The translations under genes and the position numbers were made by a program. Below are positions 40,901-55,900 of a stretch of 64,000 bases of DNA, in pieces. The DNA comes from Hymenolepis diminuta. Lineage: Eukaryota > Platyhelminthes > Cestoda > Cyclophyllidea > Hymenolepididae. Location of the stretch: assembly GCA_900708905.1 (NCBI GenBank), contig CAADRB010000029.1, positions 797,636 through 861,635 on the forward strand, given 5' to 3'. Numbering within the stretch: the first letter of the stretch is position 1; each line of letters opens with the position of its first letter. The notes under the pieces are model-generated. The model had not been told where the DNA came from. It did no database searches and saw only the letters and a list, made by a program, of their open reading frames with translations.

Positions 40901-43900
40901 TAATGAGTCACTTAGGCAAGGACGCACATGAAGTATGAGTGCAAATGTACTTTCAAATGAAACGGGACAGTTAGAGAAAAAGGAGAATCGGAAAATTTGT
41001 CTAGATATGACAAATAGAGGTTTGAGTCATAGAGATAAAAAAATAGCACAACCACCTCTTGGACGAAAAACCGAAATATTTTCATAGAGGATGCGAATAA
41101 CAATTTCAGGAATGCGTAGAGGATCATCCTTCAATACAATGGGTTTAAAAATTTTGACTGATAATGTTTCATTACATCTGCTAAAGATATACTGCATTAA
41201 ATAGGATTCTCCAGCCCAAAATAGCACAATAACTAATGCATTTCATCATGTTTACTGAGCAAATAAACAAGGTAAAAACGCTATTTGATTACATAAAGTC
41301 TCCATTTCATATTCCCCCAACAAAATGCCACAGGTGTTCAATCACCTTAAAGATCAACTTCCTACTGATTATAAACAAGTAGGATTTTACCTCAGGAACG
41401 GGAACGGCATTACAAGCGATGCTGATATTCAAGGGTAAATCTTTTGGCGCAAGACGAATAGACACATCAGCAGGTTCTGAACAGAGTGATCGACCTTCAG
41501 TGGGCTGATCACAGGCCTCCACAAAGAATTTATATTCTTGACTAGAAGGTTGAAGAGGGTGGGTCAAAAGCACCTCTCCACTTTGAGCATCAATGGTGAA
41601 TGGAAGACTATCAGTGTTGGAAATATGCTGTGACGCTGGAAGAAGACGGTAAATGATATTTGCATTCGATCCGCTGTCTTTATCGTGGGCTTGTATTCGC
41701 AAGGGCATACGTAGCCCACCCGGTTGAATTCGACTGGCTGATGCGAAGGTCACCCATGCGTCATCCGTGTACTCGCTTGGAGGCAGAGTAATCTAAGTGA
41801 AAGGGAAAATATTAATGAATAAAACAAAAAATTTGGCAGGAATAAAAACAATATCATAGCAAATAAGGATTTAGTTTAACCGTTGTCAACTAAGATGCGA
41901 CATATGGCTCGCATGGGTCGTTCAGCATAAACCATATTTCTACTCCATGAACAATAAAAATAATCTAATAAGGAGCATCACAATATCCGAACCCAAAAAT
42001 GAAGTATTGGGGCATATATAACAATTTTAAACCTGTATTAATGCTGATTATTTCAGTCATTGCAAAATATAGGAATTCCCCTTCTATAGAACTTCAAATA
42101 TTAAGAGTAAATAAAAACTTCGGATAAGTCACGTAGTGGACAAATGACTGTGAGGTTTGTCGGCTAAGATTTGGCCAAGATGAGACAAAGAAAATAAATT
42201 CTAGTGGGCATGTGAAAAGTGAAAAAAACAGAAATTTAACTGTCTAAAAGAAGATTTTTTCTTTTGAGAAAGAGCAAAATTAACATCAAGTAGAAAAGGT
42301 AACCTCGGCAGATGAAACATTTTCTTTTATTTCATCTCTTCTGTGACTTTTCATTATTTCATTATCGAGACTCACCTTCACTCTAAGGTAAGCTATTGTG
42401 GCGATCAGATACACCACTTATAAGTCCCAAATATCATTAACACCAAATGGAGGATTTAAATTGATTTAGAATATCATGATCTAAAATTGTAGAAAGGGAA
42501 GCTAAGGACCAACGGTACTAAATAATCCTAGTTAATAGAAGTAAAATGTGACATCTTCATCAGAACCTCCCCAAGATAACCTGCCTCACCCGGATTAAAT
42601 ACTAGTTAAAGCTTTCCTTAATAGACTGGGATATTTTTAGATAACTTAACGTCACTTATAATATGTACTCGACTGAGTTCTAGCAAGGCTCATAGATTCC
42701 AACTATCTTGAGCCACTAAATGATTCTGAGAACGGGAAAAAAATTTAACCCACTAAAATAAGGAGGCATATCTTCCCGAGTTAGGATAGATTCACAGTTT
42801 CTGCATAATTTGAAATGATGCTATTTGGCTTACATAGAGGCATCTGACCAGAATTCGGCGGTAATGAAAGTCAGTAAAGAAGATGACTTTAAAATATGTA
42901 ATGCAGTATGAATGTAATATCTATTATCAATGCGGTGGTAAAAACCGTACACAAATACAAACAAATAAAATACCATGATGAATGCATGAAGTGTGGGCAT
43001 TCGGAGAGAAAGTAATGAATAACCTCTAATCACGATTTTATATCGACTAGGAAACAAAATGTGATAGTTAACAGTCTTTCAGTCTGTCGACGATAACCAC
43101 CTTGTCCGTCATATCAGACAACAAGAACTTTTGAGAGTTGTCGATACACATGTCCAGCTCGGAGTTTCTAGAATGTCTTCCTTTTCTCAAGATAATTACC
43201 AAAATATAAGTTTCTTCAGTGACCTTGAGGATAGAATGATAAATACTATTACTGATATTAGTGAATTCCGGTGATCAAAATCTTCTATCAATGAAACACT
43301 ACGATAAAGAATGAAGTATAAATGAAATAACCAAATAAGGGGATATAACAACAAATTTTGTGACTAGAATCTTACTCAACAACGAAGCAAAACATTCTGG
43401 AAATGCGTTCATTCAGTGCATTACTTCTCATAGAAAGAGAATTATTGATTGGAATCTTAAGTTAGAGGAAAAGAATCCAACGGGATACGGGAGCAACCTT
43501 TGGAAATCGACTGGAGGGGATGGCTAGTATGCGTTATTTATGAAGAAAATACAGGCCAGACACATTCACCTTCTTATGCCAGTCAAAAATGAGAGACATT
43601 TCGCAGAGAAAGTAATCTTACCATTAATTAAAAGTTATTCCCTAATAGAGATGCTTATGTGCATAATTGTGCAATAAAAAACTCTGATAATATTGACATT
43701 GATATCATAACCACGGCCACAAAACCCATTGCCAAGACGTTAAAGGGAAAGGGGGAAGGGGATGGAGGAGGGTATATAGGTTTGACCTTTTTGACTAGGT
43801 AGATTACAACACGCGTGCGTAGGATCACGGATCAGTTGAGATTTGATGAGAAATGGGGGAGAGGAAGGGGGTAAATGTGGTCAAATGTTGGAAAAAAGGC

Positions 43901-46900
43901 CAAATGCCAAGTGCATATGTAGAAATGCCATTCATTAATGGTAAATATATGCACACACACACACACACCGGATTGCTCACCCCACACAAAAATGTTAACC
44001 ATCTTTTCTCCGCTTTACAACTTCTAGCTCCGGGTGTTTATGTGGCATAAAAGGTAACGCATCCATTCATCAACATATCATCGTCCAATTCCTCCCTTGG
44101 GGTTATGTAACCATAACCCCACGATTGGTAGTTAAACCTTGATTTTGGAAAATGATCGCTGTGTGCTATCATACATTAATTACAATGTGAAATACTAATC
44201 AACGGTCATTTCGGCTTATCAAAGGTCCTATTATAACCTTTACCGGCAATGTTTTTTAACAATGTACATAAGAGAAGAGCGATGCGTTACTGTAATTAGA
44301 TGAATCATATAGAGCAAGAAGGTAATATTAATATATTCTTAACATTTGGAATCTAATAAGACAACATAGATCCCGTATCTTCGAAAACGAACTGAAACGG
44401 CTATGCACTAAACTATGATAGACTAGTGGATTATAGACATGCGGAATTTTATGGTTGATTTAAATCTCACGGTGAACAATAGCAAGGGGCAAGAAATTGA
44501 TTCATTCATTCGATCGTTATGATAACTCGCAATTATGAATTATATATGTTCTAAATTTAGGAGAATACGGAGAGTCAGGTCTTGAAGAATTTTGGAAAAA
44601 TCAAATTGCAAAACTTTTTCAATTCGAGTACGAAAATACTTTTAAATGCAGTGAGAAAAAACTTGCAAAAACATCAACTTCATGTTCTAAGTCTTTCAGG
44701 CAACCAACTATAATCGAAGTGTTTCAATAAAAATTTTTACTGTAAGCAATCCCAATGTGTTCTAGGGTAAAATTGTTTTTTTATAAACCATTACTAATTC
44801 TATTTGTTAAAGATAATAAAAGTTAGATTAAGTAATCAGAACGCAATTGGTGTGAAATACAGTAGGTTAACAAAAAAATTTCGGGTGAAAATAAGCAAAT
44901 ATCAGCATTATTAGGAGTATTGCGACTAAAATATTATGAGATAAAAATGCATCAATTTTTGTTTAGACACGGCAGAACACTGAAAGTATAAACAGATAAT
45001 CCTCTGAGATGATGGGAATATGAAATCACAGTTAGGTTTATAGATATAGCTGTCTATGAATTTGCTCTTGGTTTTTTTGGAGAGTAGTACAGTATCAGTT
45101 TATTTTCAGTAATAAATTTTACGATTAGAGGTATAAATAGGCTCATCGGATGAGAGAGCATTAACACGGCTAGAAAATATCACCACGACTAGGAAATAAT
45201 TTAAAATCGAACTTATCTAATGAGATAGGATTTAAACAAATATCCAAAGTGAGATAATATAAGCTATCTTGAAATAAGTCTTTTGTAGCTGCTCAGTTGC
45301 ACACTTTTGTAAAGTACGACCTTTCTGTTCCGTAGTATTGTTAGGAGATTTAATCTTGTTGCTACGATAAATCCGCTCACTAGATATCGTTAGAATAAAA
45401 TTCATTCAGGACTCAATGAGAAAAGGGTAGGACAGAATGCAGTTAATTCATGACATCAATCAAACAAAGGCATTACATCAGAATACAAGTTGTCTTCATA
45501 TTATTGATGTTCATAGGTAAAAACACTATTTTAAGCCCTAATAACTATCAAGTTGTCATGCGCATATCGATAACTATGATGGGCGACTTTGAGACAAACC
45601 ATGGCAATTATCCCCAAACAAAACTTAAACATTCCAATTATGAGCATTGTTTCGTCGGTCTCCGATCAAAGGTCACAGGTTAATTTCAAGGTAATGGGAG
45701 TTTCCAAATCGTGAACAGTAAATCTTAATGCTCTTCTTCACAATGGTCTAAAAGACCATCTTTACCGGGTGAATGCATTCAATTTTTCTAAATTATGCTT
45801 AGTTATCAGCGTTCACTGAATCCAAGATTTTAATCCGCAGGTTGAACACCAATATCGGTTTAAACGTTTAAAACATGAAGATTTAACATGGCCTCTCAAA
45901 TAAAATCAAAAGAGATTGAGATGGGCTCTAAAAATGAGGATATAGCCACTTCTGTTTCTGATCTTTCTTAAGGATTAAAAATTTCCTCTTTTAAATTGTT
46001 TGCCATTCAATAACCTAGCTTGCTAAAGCCAACTTGTACTATGATTATACAATTTTGACGGCTTCATGAATAATTTCTTAAGGTTGGAGCACGACGCTTA
46101 CTTGTTACTTTGAGGTATCGAGTGTTACCGATTTGGCATGGCCGCAAAACAGGTTGGTTAGTAGTGTTTATTTTTTCATCCGCAATTGTGGCTTCTGTTC
46201 ACCTATCGGGTTACTTTTTATTGAAGAGAGGCAGAAGAAAACGCCAAGGAAGAAATAGAAAACAAGAAAAAAGGAGAATGAAAAGGACAAAGAGTAGAAA
46301 GGAACGAGTGGAGAGATGTAATTGAGCTGGAGGTTTTTTGCTGAATAACATGTACGCACTTTTTTCACTTCTTCCTTCTGGGTTAATCTTGGAGTACGCT
46401 AAGGCAGTAGGCATTCACCAGTAACTTGCCAGAGGGTCTGCCAAATAAGGTCGGAGTATTTTTTCATTAACTACGTAGAGCGAGAGAGTGATGAATTAGG
46501 AGGAGAAATGTGCGCAAATTAGACTCGTGATTCACTATTCCGATAGGATCAGATCAAATGCAAACTGAATTGCGATCTTACATTTTAACTAGAGATTATT
46601 GTCGTGTCACCATCTATCATAGTGCCGGTAACAAGTTCGCACATCTTGTTCAGTGGGGAGTTTAGTTCTTAGTATCACAGTGGGATTATTTAAAATAAAA
46701 GCAGGTAAGAAATGCTCGAATGTCAGTTTTTATTCTAAACTGGTAAACAATTGAATCATTTTGCCCGAGGTTGGTCTTAGTATCATCAGCTTCTTAAGCA
46801 AATAGAATGGGATTGTTTCCCATCATGGACTGGAATTCAACCTCAACCTTAATCTCAACCACTTTTAAGCGTTGAAAATTCATGACATCTAATAACAGAT

Positions 46901-49900
46901 GAACTGATCGACAAAGCTGCTAAAAATAGTAGTTAGTGCAAAAATACATCGAAAATTTCTCAATATACTAAATAACTGGGAGGCTTCTGACTAAAACATC
47001 TTAATTAATGTTTGTAAAGCTTTAACAATTGCAAATAACGAGGCGAGCGATTATGATATGAAAAATGACCATGTTTACTTAAAGCCACAAGAAAACTCTG
47101 AACTTGTGACTTAGAAGTTCTTAAATGCGGGCATACATGCAAGGCGCGATTTCGTGCCCCCGGAGAGTCAAAACTGGCATGATAGTTGACTTTTTTCTAT
47201 ATCTTACTCTTCCCTTGACACGTTCTCTCTCATCAAATATGTATTAAGTGGAGGTAAAACACAGGTCTGTTTTTTTTCTTCGTTGAATGCTACTTTGGCT
47301 TGAACTACTTACTCAAAAGGTGGTAAAATAAAGATGTATACGTCAGCCTATTGTTAAATCTAAGGGTTGGTAGGAAAAAATAGCCAGTGAGAATCAAGCC
47401 TACAAAAGGAACTAAAGGGGACTTAGTGCTTCCGGGACGCAACATGAGATACTGAAAGAGTGGGAATTCATTTAAACGCTAAGGCGAGTAAGAGTAGGCT
47501 TTTCTGCCAAATCTTGAGTCATGGGGTGGGAACAAAGTGACGATTAGATTGAAATCAGCATGAGAAACACCTGGCTGGTCAAAGTTGTCCGGCAATAAGG
47601 TGTGGTTCGGCACACAATAAATTAATGACTTACCTCATATCTTGTTTGCTCAATGATTGGCGCGTTGTCGTTGACATCGGTCACAGTGATATTCAACTGC
47701 ATAAAATCTGACAGACCACCCGCATCTGAAGCAAGGACTGTAAGCAAGTAGTGCTCCTTTGTTTCGCGATCAAGTGGCAACGATAAAGTCAGTTTACCTA
47801 GTTGTTAAAGGAAGAGTCTTTAGTCAGAATATTTGAAGCAGGACAACGTGTCAATCATTCACTTATGAAGGCTCATGAAGTATAATAAATTTCCCCCATA
47901 CAGAATTTAAACAAGGAAAGGAGGGAGGGATGAAACAATGGAAAGAGATTAATAGGCTATCTCTTGTTCAAATATCACTATACCTAAGCCCAAAACGGAA
48001 GTTGTTTTTTTTTCTAAGTTTGAAGATGGAAGAGACGCCTTTAAAAGAAGGGGAGTCATAAACAGAAATTTGATGAGTAAATTCACTTGTCCACTGTGCG
48101 TACGAATACATAACTGACCAAAGTGTCACTTTTTCACTGAATTGACTCATAGTGTGAAGTAATTGCCGAGACTAGCAAAATTATGGTCTCTGGCGAAAGA
48201 GAACGACATAGCATGACTTATTTATGTATTAAATTTTGGCGACATAAACCTTACAAGCGCTATTTTCCTCCACTATTGTGTCTATAATTAAACTATCCAA
48301 CTATTTATCGATTTACAATCTAATAAGTTTAATCAGTAGAACAGCAGTAAGACACCATTTAATTATTTCGCACAGAATAAAAATAAATAATGAAGAATTG
48401 TTCGTTTATATGCAATTTTGCGATAAATTTTCGCGTGATCAAACGAAAAATCGTATACAAAAGAGGACTACTTGGGGTTTAAATGTCTTTTAGATGGAAA
48501 CTCACCAGGATGGGAGAAAGTGGACTTTGAGTGCCAAAAATCCCAAAGTAACTTTAGATGTGGGAAAATTCGAGTCTCATCTACTAGTAAGTTAAACGAT
48601 ATCAATGGTTATGAAAAAGAGCTTTACAAAGTTACTTTTTAAATGACAATTTACAGTCTTAAAGCATATTTAAAGTTACACAACTATATCCTCCAAGCTC
48701 ATTCAGGTATGCGTTTTCTGACATTTCCGGGAGAGAAACTCGAAGTCTGTTGCCTTCTTTATCTCAGTCAGACTTATTGATTTCGCTCATTGAATGTTCG
48801 CCGATTGGTATCAGACCCGCGACATTCGAAATCGAGAACGATAACCTAAGCACCACAGGCACACATTTTCAAAGTTAAGTAAAACACAGGCTGATTCGAA
48901 GAAGTCTTTATTTCATTTAAAACGAGGAAGTTAGCTCCAGGCACATCAAGAGGTTTAAGAGAGAAAACTGTGACTTTTCTTATAGGATAACAATAAAAAG
49001 CATGTTTAAACCGCACCAAAGAAAAAAATATACCCGCTTGTAACTATACACAGCAGAAAATATTATTCATAAAATTACTATCATTTTCTAAAGATATCTG
49101 CCTTTGCTCATTTGGCAATGGAAATAATCACAATATTAGAGCATTGTCTAAAAGTATAAGTAAAAACTATTTGCACACACTTCCTAAAATTCAAATCGAG
49201 TAAAAATATTTTTCCGAAGAGAAATTGCGCATATTTCCGCAATTAAATTCAACAATTTGGTAAGTAAGATATTTTACGCAAACTGAATTACTCAATTTGA
49301 GCTAAAGAAAGGCTTAATAAAGGAAAAAATATATAAATTTAAGGAATTAAAATATACCTAACTTCGAAAAAAATGTCAAAAATAGAAAAACTTAAGTTGT
49401 AAAGAGAAACCTTATAATTTTGAAGTCATGAAATACCACATCTACAAACCATATATCAACTAATTGGAAAGGACACATTTTCGCCTTCTTTTTGGAAAAT
49501 CGCAAAAATTTGCGAAAGGTTAACGTTCCAAAAGAGTAATTGGTGAATAATTACCTCCAATTTTCGACAAAATTTAAAACAAGAAGCTAGAGAATCGTGA
49601 ATTTACTGAGAATAGCGGATCACATTTAATCTGTCCAATTTTTTAAGAATTTTCTCTCGAGAGCAGCAACTTACCAGTTTCTGAATCGAGGGAGAAGGGC
49701 ACATCTTTGGATTTATCAAGGAGAGAATAAGAGAGATGACTGAAAGATCCGACATCACTATCTTCAGCTGTTGTCAGCAGAGCGACTCGACTACCCACTC
49801 GTGCGTCTTCTGCTATCTGAACTGACTGAACTGAGATCGAAAAGCGTGGAGAGTGGCGATTACGTGGAACGACTGAAACCTCCACCCAGCATGTTATTGT

Positions 49901-52900
49901 GTGTAGCCCATCAGATGCCTCAACCTAGAAATGTTAGAGTTATTAGAATCAAAACATGATAAACTGAAGTAAAATTGACAAGACATACCTCAAATGATAG
50001 TCTAGCAGCCCCATCAGACTCATAAGCAAGCAGGGCTGACGCCACGCGATCTAAAGAATCTGATGTAAGTGGGGGTCTCCAATGAATCACTCCACTCGTG
50101 GAATTAATACGGAAGAGGTCCGCGTCAGTGCCGATAGGTAGCAGGCGGTAGGCAAGAGTATCATTGACGTCAAAGTCTGAAGCAGTCAGACGCAGAACAA
50201 AGGAATCTGTAGGTGCATCAACTGTAACTGTTGCTTCACGATGACAGGCGTTCGCGAAAGCCTGTTCTTCACCGGTCTCAGAGTCAAAGCGTGGTGGGTT
50301 GTCATTGGAATCAAGAATTGTTAACTAAATTGAAAAAGAAATAGAATTAAGCTTCTTAGACTCATTGACAAATATAGTCTTAAGTTATTTTTATTCAAAG
50401 GATGTTTGGAGTAAAGAAAAAATATTAAATTTAAGGGTAAACTCATAGAAGGAAATTATAAAATATCACTTTTCAAGCTATGATGGAAAAAACTTAGAAT
50501 CGAAACCAAAATCCATCCACTTGAAAATGGGCATGATATTACAATGTTATTACCGTAAGATGTGCCTAGTCCAATATAATTTCCGAGTGAATCACCGTTT
50601 GAAACCTATGGGAGAATCGAGGTAAGATAATAACTTCTGCAGTGTGTAAATTATAGATCTGAAATTTAACAAGGCCAAAATATAACTCCGATGTACAAAC
50701 TTAGGACCTACTGTTATCTATTATCAAAAAAAACTGATGCGAAAATGTAAGCACATACGTAAACCGACATACTTGTCTTGAAACTGATATATAACTAGTC
50801 TGTTTCGGTGCGCGTATTAATACTTTCGAAATCAAAAGACTAAATTGGCTGGATCATCCTCAGAATAAGCATGTGTACATTTTGTTGACCGAGCCTAAAA
50901 TATGACTAAAATTTTACGTAATTTAATCCTTTCCGGTCAAAACATGTTAATATATTACACCCAGGTGGTACTTGCAACTTTGTGTATTAAGTGCCCAACT
51001 AACCGCATGATTTTGTGAATTTTCTACCACAGGAGTCACACAAGAATGAATTCTTCTTTAGGAATTATCTATGAAGCAGAGTAAAATAGCTTCTTGCGAA
51101 TTAGGAAAAGATTTCATTCTATTTTACACGCCGAACTTACGCAAAAAGATACATATAAAGAGAGAAGTTGTTTTAAAATCCAACTTTATGGAGTTAGAGT
51201 AGCGTAGAGCCATTTGAAAAAACCCGTGTGACACGAACAGTGTACATGAATCTAGATTTTACAATCACTGTATATACAACTTTCAGCGAGTGGTAAAGAT
51301 TATAAAATATTGTAGCAAAAGTCCAATCGTCATCTAAAAAAGAAAGCCTCTGCCCCTTTCCCTCCTCCTCACTTTCAACTAGACAAAATAACGCGGTTGA
51401 AGATGATAATAATAATTCGAACTCAATAAACGGATAAAAAGATGAGTTAATGGGCGTGTGAATGAACGGGTTTGGTCGGTGACTCAGCAACTCAGGTAAC
51501 GATTGCACTAGCAGCAGGAAAATGGGACAGTAAAAATTGGGCGTGATAAAGCAAACCACGAAAATTGAAATAAATAAATCTGCCAATGAGACGAAAAATG
51601 AACTTTCTCGACTCTAGTTTGACAACCCAAAACTGAGTAACCAATCATCTCATGAGCTAGACATTTAGTTTAATTGACCCATGTTATCAAAACTATGGAT
51701 AAAACTTTGACATTGCAATAATCAAATTATATTTATAATTACCTTTCAGTTATACCAACTAACTGTACTGTGGCAATGAAGATGGGATGGGTGTGAAAGT
51801 TCAATCCTACAAACTTGGCTGCGTGTGTTCTGCTATCGAATGAAAGGAAAATGTTCTGTGAAATACGAATGCAAATCCATATTCTTTTGACACCAGTATT
51901 CAAAGCTAATCTCCACTGAAACTTATACAGCAAAAAATCCCAAGCCAAGAAGCCGAAAAAAACCAAGGAGCACCATTACTGAGATTAACTTTTACTTGTA
52001 GGGACGGAAATCCTCAAATCCCGCCAGACACCGAAATTCTGGACGTTGTCAGTTCTTGGTATAGGCCCCCTATCCAACGTTTCAGCTAACTTTTCGTATG
52101 TACTCTCTAATACGTAACACACTACACTCTTCTCAGCAAGTGCAATATTGTCAGCTATATCTCTCTTTGTAAAAGTCGTATCATTAATACGAACCGAAAT
52201 TGATCACTTCAATCAAGTAGATCTTGCAAATCTTAGACTTTTTAATTAAATTTTTAAAATTCATCTACATTTTAGCTTATTATAATTATAAATTGAATAT
52301 ATCAGAGGAAATTAATTAACAAAAACTAGGAAGTACTCTGCTTGAAGAAATCGTCGTTCTTTTAACCGACCTCAAGGTAAAGTTTACGAATTCTTTTATT
52401 TGACATTTTAAGTTTTTACTAACACAATTTATTTCTCAAAAGTAGTTCCAGGATAATTTATTTTAACTCGGAAAGCACTTGAACGGACATAATAGTTTAT
52501 ATCTCTACTCGCATGAATACTTTAGAGATAACCGAGAAACAAGTAGCTTACTTCTCTTCAACTTCCAAGCTATTGAAATGTCGCGGAACTAAGAATTGAA
52601 TTTTTTAACAGTGGTTAAGAATACACGTGTATTGAATAGCGTGGTTGATGTTGGAAGATATTTGGTACGCATCCAAAGCCAAACCACGATAGATCAGTTG
52701 GGAATTCCATATTTGGCAAAACAGCCAGATGCAAGTAGAAAACACATATTTTCCAGCTAAAGCACAGAATACGATTTTTACAACTGCATACATCGTCGGC
52801 TTCTAATATCGATTTTCCTTTCTTTATTCTAAAGGAAGAGAAGTAAATTTCCGAACAGCTTATGAATCATGTTGGCGGGAGGTAGGGAGCTGTAGAAATA

Positions 52901-55900
52901 AAGCATTAGTTCCTCCCTACGTATGTATGCGTGGCAGCAGGAATGCCGAAAAAAGAGAAATACATCCACATAGGGAGGGGGCGAAGAGAGGAACAGTGAT
53001 CGAAAACCGCATCATACCTTCCGCCCTCCTCTGCCCACGCCTCGGTATTCGAGCGAATTAAGATATACAGCGGGGGAAGAACCTAGGCATATTCGTTTGC
53101 GGAGATGAATGAGTCACTGGGCCGTCAAAAGAGGAAGGAAGGGGGAGGATGTATGTAAAAGGGAGAAAAGAGGTCCCCAAACATCCCCCAGTTTGAATGA
53201 TACAACCAAGTATCCACTAGATTATTCTTCGGTAGAGATTCCATTAAATCGGCAAAAACAGCTCATAAATGACATACTAATTATGGAAAAAAGCTTAAAG
53301 ATCAAGTGTTTGATATTTTATTTTAGGCAGAAGAGAAATATTAAATTACTAAAGGGTCACAATAAAATTTCTGAAGAAATAAGAAAGAATCTGTATGATA
53401 AATCATTAACGGGTGTGAACCTTAAAGAGGAAAATACAGGCAAAATCTTCCTGTTTGAATTTGTAAGCCTCTAGATCTATACTTCCAACCGCTTTAAAAG
53501 TGAAGGACATCTATTGTGAAGAATAATGCTCTACTCACTCATTCGTGCAATCTAAATTAAACGATGCTAGGAAATTAATTGCCCTCAATCAAAGACGAAA
53601 TACAATCCCATAAATTCCTTTCATATAATGCAAAAATTTGGCCAAATATTTTGACTCTTCGCACCTCCAATAAGAGTAACAAAATCCTATGCGGATTATG
53701 AGTTAAGATATAAGAGGATAAGGAGAGTGAGGGAGAAAAGCCGGATGAATAGGGTGGCTTTGGCTAGAAGGGCAAAATCACTCTTGCGTAGGAGGAGGTA
53801 GGTAAGCTGAGACGAAGAAAGTGGTCGACTCAACTAAAGAAGGATGAGACAGTTTTATTTTTAGTATGAGTCAGCCTTCTCGAGTGAGAAAACAACAATC
53901 TCTTTTTGGCAACGTTCATGAGCTCTTAGTGCGCAATAGCAGAAGGAGTAGTGGTGAGACGTTTGAACATTAAAGTAAATTCTTCCCACTCCCCTCTCTC
54001 CTTACCATTTTTCCAGTTTCCTACTAAGAAACGAGATCGCCACTTCCAACCCACTCGTCACTGGAAAGATGACAGATGTAAATAGAATTTAACCATAATC
54101 AAAATAACCTCAACGAGTGACCGTCCTATGAGAGGAGGTGAACCCAAGTCCACAGCGACGATCCAGAATGCCAGAGAGGACTGTTTTTCATAGTCCATCT
54201 TTTCAGAAAGTCGGATAGTTCCGTGAATTGCATCGATTTCCAAGCCCGGTATGAGAGTATTTTGTCCAATTTTTGTTTCTTCGTCGTTTAAGGACTGAAG
54301 GTAATATCGGATCTAAAAGTTAATTGAAAAGACAAATCAGTGTGTGCATTTATAACGCACTGCTAGACTCTCACAGTCTACCTGACAACTTGGGAATCTA
54401 GCGATTTAGTGGATATACAAATTTTTCACGTCGGCACGAATTTCTCAGCGAATTTGTAGATCTAACTCTCAATGTTTCATTAGCTAAAAACAGAAATTAA
54501 TTTTATGCCGACTTCATTTCAATGAGAGTCTAGTCACAAGATCTCACATGAGGTAATCGTATGATGGTGATATGAGAAAGATTGTATCGCTTGACACTCA
54601 TGGGGTTATATGCCTGGAAGAAAAAAGTAACTGACTGGCAGACGATGACAGTTAATGGACAGCTGATGTCGGTTTGCTGACACTTGGTAGACGCTTTACC
54701 AAGTGATTCAGATAGCAGCTATGAGGCAAATAAAATAAATACTTGGCTGCCCGTCAGTATAGCAGCCACTGTCACTCTAGAATTTTGGAAAATGGTCGGA
54801 AATGAGTTCAGCATAACGCACCGGATAGGTTTCAGTGGAGATAACACTTACATACTACTTTGCCATGAAATGCAAAACGATCTTAGGTTCCATTCTCAGA
54901 GATTCCCGTTCAAATGGTGTTAACCATAGTTTATTTGTATCTAGTTGACTTAGGATAACTAGATTACAATCTGATCTACGCGAGATTTCGTTCAATGGTT
55001 TTTGCCAATAATTCATGTTAATAGGTTGATTTAAGCAATTTGTCATCTGTCAGTCACGCCATTTTGGCGGTGAAAGTGAGATAAATGATAGGCATAAGCA
55101 GACAAACAATCAGTCAAGGTATTCACCCACTGTAAAGATGCTTTACGCATTTTGTAAGAGTAGTGCTGGCATGCCACAGGACTAATTAAAAATAACCCAA
55201 TTTTTACCCAACGTTGTTACTCATTCGGTTTCTAGAGGAATTTGTCTTGGCTAACAAATTTTTTTCTTGCCGTGGACCGACAACGACACGAATCCCATTT
55301 CGCCCCCTTGGCTCTCACCTGATTGGTAGTGGTTGGTAGGCAGAAGGCAGAAGTTAATGATTGAGAAAGACGGGCGAAAAAAGTATTATCTCAAGCAAAA
55401 TTGTAAAATATATGCAACACCATCTCGACTTTCTTTCAATGCACTCCTGAGGCGTGAGGAAGACAAATGACTCTAAGTGGCAAGGCCTACGGCTCACTTC
55501 TATTTGCGTAGTTTATTTCAGGCGATTAAAGATGGGGATTAAATCGAAGGCTCTGGAAAGCAGTCATCGATGTCGTCTAGTTACACAATGGGACCGGGGG
55601 TGCGTAGGTAAGGTATTCATTCATTTGATTAAACTCTACTATTTGCAGCAAATAAAATTCATAGGTCGTATGCAATAGACAAAGATACAGAAGTCTACCA
55701 TAGAGCCAATAATTAGTCAGAGAACAGAAACTATTTTAAAGGTTACTTGAATAATTTGGGTGACGAAATTAAATCAAAAACAACTTATATGAATTCACTG
55801 AGTCAAATTATCGATCCTAGCATCTTAGTTCGTATCATAGCCGATTAGATATTTTATTCTCCAATGAGATTTAGAATAAATTCAATTTGTATGCACAGCT

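Noticed and set aside
48801..48862. Functional tRNA gene
   Set aside because: D, anticodon and T regions are recognisable, but the acceptor ends do not pair and the T stem has mismatches.
51194..51586. 130-codon minus-strand ORF in a large intron
   Set aside because: Hydrophobic, biased composition from a pyrimidine-rich tract; no domain, no splice context.
53109..53474. 121-codon plus-strand ORF
   Set aside because: Lysine-rich translation of a purine-rich intron tract with no domain.
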